Positions 58,527 through 64,000 of a stretch of 64,000 nucleotides of DNA are shown here, one piece after another (position 1 is the first letter of the stretch; each line of letters opens with the position of its first letter). The stretch spans positions 61,629 through 125,628 of the forward strand of contig NZ_SMLG01000012.1 of assembly GCF_004349195.1 (NCBI RefSeq). The letters are read 5' to 3'. Below the pieces are notes generated by a model. The model had not been told where the DNA came from. It was given only the letters and a program-made list of their open reading frames with translations, and searched no databases. Source of the stretch: Flavobacterium rhamnosiphilum. GTDB taxonomy: Bacteria > Bacteroidota > Bacteroidia > Flavobacteriales > Flavobacteriaceae. A program made the position numbers and the translations under genes.

Positions 58527-58635
58527 CGAACTATTAATGAAATGTTAATCATTGTTAAAGAGCGTTAAACTGTATTTTACGAAGCTAATTTAGTTTTATT
58601 TTTACGAGTAAATATCTTAAAAAACGAATTTAATT

Positions 58636-60036
58636 ATGAAAAAAATTTCAACACTTTTTTTGGTTTCCCTGTTGAGCGGAGTAGTAACACTGGGTTCATA
58701 CAAATTATTATTTGACACCAATGGATATTTTTCTAATGATAAAAATTCAGGAGTCACAACGGCATCCGATTCTTACGGAAAGAAAGTAGGATTATCATCG
58801 GATGTACTTGATTTTACTGAGGCTGCAGAAAAAACCATCCATACGGTTGTGCACGTAAAAAACGTTTCCCGCAGAACCATTACGAATCCCATTTTAGAAT
58901 ATTTTTATGGGTATAAAGGAGGACAATCCCAGGAACAAGTAGGAACGGGGTCTGGCGTTATCATTTCGGAGGATGGTTATATTGTGACCAACAATCACGT
59001 GATCAAAGGCGCATCAGAAATTGAAATCACCTTAAATAACAAAAAATCATATGTGGCAAAACTCATTGGAACCGATTCTAAAATGGATATTGCCATATTG
59101 AAAATTGACGCGGAGGGAAAATTACCGTATACCGTTTTTGCCAATTCTGATTCGGTGAAAATTGGCGAATGGGTTTTGGCAGTCGGAAATCCGTATAATT
59201 TAACTTCCACGGTAACCGCCGGAATTGTTTCGGCGAAAGCCAGAGATTTAGACACCAGCGGAATCCAGTCTTTCATACAAACAGATGCTGCGGTAAACCC
59301 AGGAAACAGTGGTGGCGCCTTAGTCAACACGCGTGGTGAACTGATAGGAATCAACACAATGATTTCGTCAATGACGGGTTCTTATGTAGGCTATTCGTTT
59401 GCGGTACCTTCGAATATTGCCCGAAAAATAATTGAGGATCTTATGGAATTTGGTAATGTACAACGTGGAATTCTTGGTGTTGAAGGAGGCGAATTAAACA
59501 GTATTACTTCCAAGGAATTAGGAATAACACAAACGCAAGGATTCTACATTAATAAAGTAACCAAAAATTCCGGTGCCGAAAAATCAGGACTTGGAAAAGG
59601 CGATGTCATCATCAAATTAGACGAACAAAATGTGACGACTTTTGCTGATCTTTCCGGATACATCAATACGAAAAGACCCAATGACAAAATTCAGGTCACC
59701 TATATCAGAGATGGAAAAACCAGAGTGGTTCCAGTTATCTTGAGCAAAAATGAGTTTTTCAATGCTGAATTTAAAGGCATCGAACTGGAAAACATCGAGG
59801 CAGCGGACAAGAAAAAGTTTAAAATTGATTATGGTGTAAAAATTAAATCAATAAGCAGTCAAAACTTGAAACAATACGAGGATGAGTTGATAGGAAATAT
59901 TATCTTGAGTATTGACAATGTCAAAGCTACGGATGTGGAAACGGTATCTAAACTTTTAAGTAAAAAAGAGGAAAACCAAACCGTACGCATCGAAATGATT
60001 AATAAAAACGGTGAGGTAATCCGAGTGATCCTCTAA
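58636..60036 (+). CDS. HtrA/DegP-family periplasmic serine protease
   Basis: This 466-residue protease/chaperone has an N-terminal signal or anchor segment (ISTLFLVSLLSGVVTLGSYKLL). The trypsin-like catalytic triad is His121 (TNNHVIK), Asp151 (KMDIAILKID) and Ser225 (GNSGGAL). Two PDZ domains follow: the first from about residue 275 (RGILGVEGGELNSITS) and the second from about 375. The layout is that of the Do-type proteases DegP, DegQ and DegS; with two PDZ domains it resembles DegP/DegQ. It degrades or refolds damaged envelope proteins. It is transcribed alone with a clear terminator. Confidence 0.95.
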   Translation: MKKISTLFLVSLLSGVVTLGSYKLLFDTNGYFSNDKNSGVTTASDSYGKKVGLSSDVLDFTEAAEKTIHTVVHVKNVSRRTITNPILEYFYGYKGGQSQEQVGTGSGVIISEDGYIVTNNHVIKGASEIEITLNNKKSYVAKLIGTDSKMDIAILKIDAEGKLPYTVFANSDSVKIGEWVLAVGNPYNLTSTVTAGIVSAKARDLDTSGIQSFIQTDAAVNPGNSGGALVNTRGELIGINTMISSMTGSYVGYSFAVPSNIARKIIEDLMEFGNVQRGILGVEGGELNSITSKELGITQTQGFYINKVTKNSGAEKSGLGKGDVIIKLDEQNVTTFADLSGYINTKRPNDKIQVTYIRDGKTRVVPVILSKNEFFNAEFKGIELENIEAADKKKFKIDYGVKIKSISSQNLKQYEDELIGNIILSIDNVKATDVETVSKLLSKKEENQTVRIEMINKNGEVIRVIL

Positions 60037-60059
60037 GGTATTCGAATTTTAAAAAAACC

Positions 60060-60092
60060 AAAGCCATCTTGAAAAAACAAGGTGGCTTTTTT
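60060..60092 (+). terminator. Terminator after the HtrA gene
   Basis: AAAGCCATCTTG pairs with CAAGGTGGCTTT (one wobble pair) and is followed by a T run, 24 bp after the stop. Confidence 0.9.
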
Positions 60093-60140
60093 ATTTTATA
60101 AATAAATCATAAAATGTGTTACGAAATCGATTGAAATGGG

Positions 60141-60148
60141 TACTTTTG
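60141..60148 (+). promoter_or_regulatory. Bacteroidetes -7 box for the GAPDH gene
   Basis: TACTTTTG is an exact TAnnTTTG, 49 bases before the ATG at 60198. Confidence 0.6.
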
Positions 60149-60197
60149 CGCAAAATTTGTAAAAAATACAATCACTTATTTTCATTAAATTTTCAAC

Positions 60198-61646
60198 ATG
60201 GCAACCACAACTTTATACGAAAAGGAAGTTACTTTTCAAGCCGACAGGCGACGTGCAGGAGTAGAATTGATTAAAATCATCAGCGATTTATGGTATGATA
60301 AATCCATAGAAATGGTCTTATTCAGAAATCAATTAATTGATAGAAATGTAAGCGACATCATCAACCTACATGAATATGCGGGAGAATTTGTAAGCAAACC
60401 TATTTCGGTATTTGACTCTGTAGAAATAGCCAGAGCTGTTTTAGAATTGGATTTACCGCCTTCTAAACTCGACATTGGCAAACTGACTTACGAATATCGT
60501 TTGGAAGATGAAAAATATCCTGACGCCAAATATTTTGTTATTGATAAATTAAAATACGCAAAAGACTCTGAGGAAATTCAACCGAAAGATGTTGTGCTAT
60601 ATGGTTTTGGTCGAATTGGCCGCTTATTGGCTAGAGAATTAATGTCCAAAACAGGGAAAGGAAGTCAATTGCGATTGCGCGCTATCGTGACACGCGATAA
60701 AAATGACGCCACTACTCTTGAAAAAAGAGCGTCCTTATTACGATACGATTCTATTCACGGTGATTTTCAAGGATCAGTAACTGCCGACCCTGAAAACAAT
60801 GCTTTGATTATCAACGGAACCACTGTTCACGTCATCACCGCCAACGGACCCGAAGAAATTGATTATACTCATTTTGGAATCGACAATGCGTTGGTAATTG
60901 ACAACACAGGCGCTTTTACGACACACGAAGCGTTAAGTAGACATTTAGTTTCTAAAGGTGCGGATAAAGTATTGCTTACCGCTCCGGGAAAAGGAGTTCC
61001 TAATATTGTTCATGGCGTAAACCAAAACGAATACAATCCTGACGAAATCAACATCTTTTCGGCTGCGTCGTGTACTACGAATGCAATTACGCCAATATTG
61101 AAAGCTGTTGAAGACACATTAGGAGTTGTAAAAGGACATTTAGAAACGATCCATGCCTATACAAACGACCAGAATCTTGTGGATAATATGCACAAAAAAT
61201 ACCGTCGTGGAAGAGCCGCTGCTTTGAATATGGTGATTACCGAAACTGGTGCCGGAAGTGCTGTTGCAAAAGCATTACCAAGCCTTGCCGGAAAATTAAC
61301 ATCAAATGCAATTCGGGTGCCGGTTCCTAACGGTTCTTTGGTAGTCTTGAATCTTGAAGTATCCAGAGAAACATCGCTGTTAGAAATCAATACTATCATG
61401 AAAAAATATGCATTGGAAGGCGAATTGGTAGAGCAAATCAAATATTCTTTGAATAACGAATTGGTTTCTTCGGATATCGTGGGAACATCAGCTCCTGCAA
61501 TTTATGACAGTAACGCCACAATCGTTTCTGCCGACGGAAAAAATATCGTGTTATACATTTGGTACGATAACGAATACGGATACAGCCACCAGGTAATCCG
61601 ATTAGCAAAATACATTGCCAAAGTAAGACGTTTTACGTATTACTAG
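60198..61646 (+). CDS. gap: Glyceraldehyde-3-phosphate dehydrogenase, long type with N-terminal extension
   Basis: This is a phosphorylating GAPDH of 482 residues, about 140 more than the classical 335. The NAD(P) loop GFGRIG starts only at residue 136, and the catalytic Cys292 lies in SAASCTTNAITPILK. The C-terminal IWYDNEYGYSHQVIRL is complete. The 130-residue extension (ADRRRAGVELIKIISDLWYDKSIEMVLFRNQLIDRN) is helical, has no membrane segment, and belongs to a distinct subgroup found in several marine and soil bacteria. Whether it acts in glycolysis or gluconeogenesis cannot be told. A second, short GAPDH, if present, is outside the window. Confidence 0.93.
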   Translation: MATTTLYEKEVTFQADRRRAGVELIKIISDLWYDKSIEMVLFRNQLIDRNVSDIINLHEYAGEFVSKPISVFDSVEIARAVLELDLPPSKLDIGKLTYEYRLEDEKYPDAKYFVIDKLKYAKDSEEIQPKDVVLYGFGRIGRLLARELMSKTGKGSQLRLRAIVTRDKNDATTLEKRASLLRYDSIHGDFQGSVTADPENNALIINGTTVHVITANGPEEIDYTHFGIDNALVIDNTGAFTTHEALSRHLVSKGADKVLLTAPGKGVPNIVHGVNQNEYNPDEINIFSAASCTTNAITPILKAVEDTLGVVKGHLETIHAYTNDQNLVDNMHKKYRRGRAAALNMVITETGAGSAVAKALPSLAGKLTSNAIRVPVPNGSLVVLNLEVSRETSLLEINTIMKKYALEGELVEQIKYSLNNELVSSDIVGTSAPAIYDSNATIVSADGKNIVLYIWYDNEYGYSHQVIRLAKYIAKVRRFTYY

Positions 61647-61745
61647 TCTTTAGATTACAGGTTGTTGGTTGCGGGTTGTAATTTTTAGTTTTTTAGTTTT
61701 TAGTTTTAGATTGAAGAAAGCAGCAACCCAACCTGAATTAAATAG

Positions 61746-61784
61746 AAAATCCGTCGCGTTATGAAAACGAGACGGATTTTTTTT
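61746..61784 (+). terminator. Terminator after the GAPDH gene
   Basis: AAAATCCGTC pairs with GACGGATTTT and is followed by a T run. The inner part CGTT/AACG also pairs. A second, weaker inverted repeat with CAGGTTG / CAACCTG words lies just before it (61661-61735). Confidence 0.88.
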
Positions 61785-61897
61785 ATGGGTAAATTTAATG
61801 GCCCGCAGATGACGTGAATCAATCCGATTTTCATGGATTTTTTAAAAGTCATGAGAGTAATACATCCGTAAACTCATAACTTATAATTCATAACTAA

Positions 61898-63304
61898 TTA
61901 CTCCTTCGGTTTTGTCAAGTAATAAATAGGAATTCCAATCAGCATAATCAAAACACCCCAACCGCTTGTACTTGTTTTAGTGTATAATAGCGCCAGACAA
62001 ATTGCACTTGCAATAACAATATAGAGTCCCGGTAAAAACGGATATCCAAAAGCTTTATACGGTCTTTCGGCATCGGGCATTTTCTTGCGAAGAATAAATA
62101 TCCCTAAGATGGTGAGAATATAAAATATCAAAACGATGATTACCACAAAATCCAATAAATCACCATATTTCCCTGTCAAACACAAAGCCGAAGCCCAAAA
62201 ACATTGCATCCATATAGACCATGCCGGAACACTCGCTTTATTCAATTCGGCTGCTTTTTTAAAGAAAACACCGTCTTGAGCCATCGTATAATAGACTCTG
62301 GCACCTGCCATAATCAATCCGTTGTTACAGGCAAAAGTCGAAATCATAATCATCACAGCAATAATCAAAGTCCCAACGGATCCAAAGATAACCTGTGAAG
62401 CCACAACCGCCACACGATCAGACTCGGCCGTGGCAATACCTTGCAAAGGCACGACAGCCAAATACATAATATTGGCCACAATATAAATAACACTAACGAT
62501 TAAGGTTCCTAAGAACAAACTCAATCCCACATTGCGTTTTGGGTTTTTAATTTCACCTGCAATAAAAGTCACCCCTTCCCAAGCCACACTCGAGAACAAC
62601 GAACCCACTAAAGCTGCCGAAATTGCCGAAATCAGCGCCGTTCCGCTTATTGGCATCCAAGATCCGTTAGTCACATCCATAGATTGTGAAGCCCAAGCGT
62701 TGGTCCAGTTGGCATCCCATACTTCCGCTTTTGCAGCCATGAAACCAAAAATAATTAAACCTGCCAACGACAGAATTTTGATTACGGTAAGAACCGTCTG
62801 TAAGATCTTAGAGTTTTTTACCCCGCGGCTATTGATGTAACTCAACAAAATAATGGTAAAAATAGAAACAATCTGAGCAGCATTGAGTTTGAAATCGCCA
62901 ATCTCATACAAAATATTTTTATCGCTTAAAGGCGCGTACAAATAAGCGGCAAATTTAGCAAAAGCCACACCCACGGCAGCAATTGTCCCAGTTTGAATCA
63001 CCGCAAAGAAACTCCAACCGTATAGAAAACCCACCAGTTTCCCGTAGGCTTCTTTGATATACACATATTGCCCTCCGGCTTTAGGAAACATAGCACTCAA
63101 TTCACCATAACTCACGGCAGCAATCACCGTAATTACACCCGTAAGCACCCACATAGCAATCAGCCAACCGGCCGAACCCAACTGGCGCACCATATCTGAG
63201 CTTACAATAAATATCCCGGAACCTATCATAGAACCCACCACAAGCATGGTTCCGTCAAGTAATCCTAATTCTCTTTTAAAATCTTCTGGTTTTTGGTCTT
63301 CCAT
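61898..63304 (-). CDS. APC family amino acid permease
   Basis: This 468-residue protein has about 12 membrane helices. The N-terminal GLLDGTMLVVGSMIGSGIFIVSSDM (helix 1 with the GSGIF substrate loop) and PKAGGQYVYIKEAYG, SVAWEGVTFIAGEIKNPKRNVG are characteristic of the amino acid/polyamine transporter family of the APC superfamily (LAT or AdiC-like). The substrate is not predictable. It is transcribed leftward, away from the partial lipoprotein gene at the right edge. An intergenic repeat copy lies upstream. Confidence 0.93.
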   Translation of the reverse strand: MEDQKPEDFKRELGLLDGTMLVVGSMIGSGIFIVSSDMVRQLGSAGWLIAMWVLTGVITVIAAVSYGELSAMFPKAGGQYVYIKEAYGKLVGFLYGWSFFAVIQTGTIAAVGVAFAKFAAYLYAPLSDKNILYEIGDFKLNAAQIVSIFTIILLSYINSRGVKNSKILQTVLTVIKILSLAGLIIFGFMAAKAEVWDANWTNAWASQSMDVTNGSWMPISGTALISAISAALVGSLFSSVAWEGVTFIAGEIKNPKRNVGLSLFLGTLIVSVIYIVANIMYLAVVPLQGIATAESDRVAVVASQVIFGSVGTLIIAVMIMISTFACNNGLIMAGARVYYTMAQDGVFFKKAAELNKASVPAWSIWMQCFWASALCLTGKYGDLLDFVVIIVLIFYILTILGIFILRKKMPDAERPYKAFGYPFLPGLYIVIASAICLALLYTKTSTSGWGVLIMLIGIPIYYLTKPKE

Positions 63305-63441
63305 ATATTGGGTTTTTGGTTTTTAGTTGGCTAAAGATATACTTTTTTTGGAAATTTCAGAAAATAGTGGAAAAGGTGATCGATAATAGAGTAAAAACGA
63401 AAAAAATTTATTGATTTGGGCGTGACCCTTCGTAAAAACTC

Positions 63442-63515
63442 CGGGTCGGGCTGTACGCTGTATCTTTATTTTCTTAAAGAAAGAAAATAAAGGATGCCGC
63501 TTCCATCCCTCACGC
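63442..63515 (-). repeat. Dispersed palindromic repeat, copy E (divergent variant)
   Basis: On the - strand GCGTGAGGGATGGAAGCGG is followed by CATCCTTT, a 12-bp stem (CTTTATTTTCTT / AAGAAAATAAAG), then AAAGATACAGCGTACAGCCC. It shares CATCCTTT...AAAGATACAG with copy A but has other outer flanks. The 546-bp gap 63305-63850 around it is otherwise AT-rich and shows no supported gene. Confidence 0.75.
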
Positions 63516-63850
63516 ACTTGCGAGAACGATTGCGGTTTACAACTACTGTTAGGTAAGAAAAGTTTTCTGAAAATAAAAAGTGAATTTAGTCATTTGTAGT
63601 TGTTTTTTTATAAATTCGTTAAAAAAAATTTAAAAATTCAAAGCCAACAAAAATTGATTGAACTTTAGGAAGTTATGACGAGTACAAACAAGTTTTAACA
63701 AACTTAATAAAAAAAAAACATAGCGAAAAAAAATAGCACAACAAGAATTATACTGATGTATAACTTTTTGATTAAATGGAAATAAAACTCAATAAAGCAG
63801 TAACATTAATTTAAAACTAAAATTGAATATTAATACTTAATTTATATACT

Positions 63851-64000
63851 ATGATAAAAATAAAGAAATTCTTAAAGACTGCAATTTTATTATTAACAAT
63901 TCCGTTATTGCTTTGGAATTGTGAAAGCGAAAATATATTTATTTCAGAAAACCAATTAACAGATAATAATTATATCGCTAACCAAAATAAGATTAATGTA
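63851..64000 (+). CDS. Lipoprotein, N-terminal part (3' partial)
   Basis: Translation from the ATG at 63851 gives 50 residues to the end of the window without a stop. It starts MIKIKKFLKTAILLLTIPLL, a lipoprotein signal peptide, with a lipobox ending in LLWNC (Cys24). After the cysteine come ESENIFISENQLTDNNYIA, so the acidic residues directly after Cys suit a Bacteroidetes surface-exposed lipoprotein export signal. The rest of the protein and its function lie outside the window. Confidence 0.75.
   Translation, partial: MIKIKKFLKTAILLLTIPLLLWNCESENIFISENQLTDNNYIANQNKINV

Noticed and set aside
63323..63517. 64-residue reverse frame upstream of the APC permease
   Set aside because: It is mostly made of the palindromic repeat copy E and has no domain.
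1..64000. CRISPR arrays, tRNA or rRNA genes, insertion sequences and prophage genes
   Set aside because: I looked for regularly spaced repeats, cloverleaf candidates in the larger gaps and transposase or phage proteins, and saw none.

Overview
This 64 kb window looks like chromosomal DNA from a low-GC Bacteroidetes bacterium, most probably Flavobacterium or a close relative. Genes lack Shine-Dalgarno sequences. Several starts are preceded by the Bacteroidetes promoter box TAnnTTTG. The gene set is typical of the group: a two-motif DnaJ, a Fur without the CxxC pair, an NtrC-like regulator without a helix-turn-helix, an MtaB methylthiotransferase and a long GAPDH. I see no prophage, insertion sequence, CRISPR array, rRNA or tRNA. 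The window is ordinary core genome with a rich layer of small intergenic repeats and a few odd proteins.

Layout. 1-7.7 kb: a 5'-truncated serine hydrolase, an acyl-CoA thioesterase, the (p)ppGpp synthetase/hydrolase, fur, purA, nudK and a DMT permease. 7.8-13.4 kb: 1-Cys peroxiredoxin, fsr-type efflux pump, AEC permease, an Rrf2 regulator with an NAD(P)-binding protein, and meaB. 13.4-20.9 kb: LtaS-like membrane enzyme, two small proteins, MATE pump, an outer-membrane beta-barrel, ppk2, a beta-propeller-like protein and an SDR. 21.1-29.8 kb: mtaB, two secreted proteins of unknown function, then a leftward run with a Cof phosphatase, DUF2007, a half-helicase, the sigma-54 activator and an ABC exporter. 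29.9-36.4 kb: dnaJ-grpE, hisS, a MacB-like permease, prmC and a GNAT. 36.5-42.2 kb: ribD-HAD-yigZ, a YbgC-like thioesterase, then dnaA with a low-molecular-weight phosphatase and an RsmI-like methylase. Flavobacterium chromosomes are often numbered from dnaA, so the replication origin may be near 39.4 kb. 42.7-54.3 kb: a pair of paralogous secreted PepSY-like proteins brackets an aminotransferase, a dienoyl-CoA-reductase-like SDR, YceI, pirin, a Crp-like regulator, udk, an FtsB-like protein and the methylmalonyl-CoA mutase genes mutA and mutB. A ParE-type toxin-antitoxin pair lies between mutA and mutB. 54.3-64 kb: a cell-envelope cluster (lytic-transglycosylase-like protein, DUF2279, mltG, GNAT, dapF), the HtrA protease, GAPDH, an APC permease and the start of a lipoprotein gene.

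Links between genes. meaB (12.3 kb) encodes the GTPase chaperone of the mutase encoded at 49-53 kb. grpE and dnaJ serve DnaK. dapF, mltG, the FtsB-like protein and the transglycosylase-like protein all concern peptidoglycan or division.

The most interesting signals are: a five-copy intergenic palindromic repeat family whose stems differ in sequence but stay complementary; a CIRCE-like operator against the promoter of a secreted protein of unknown function; the toxin-antitoxin pair splitting mutA and mutB; an iteron-like repeat read in frame inside prmC; and conserved regulators or chaperones that lack textbook domains. I did not find a clear candidate for a wholly new multi-gene system.
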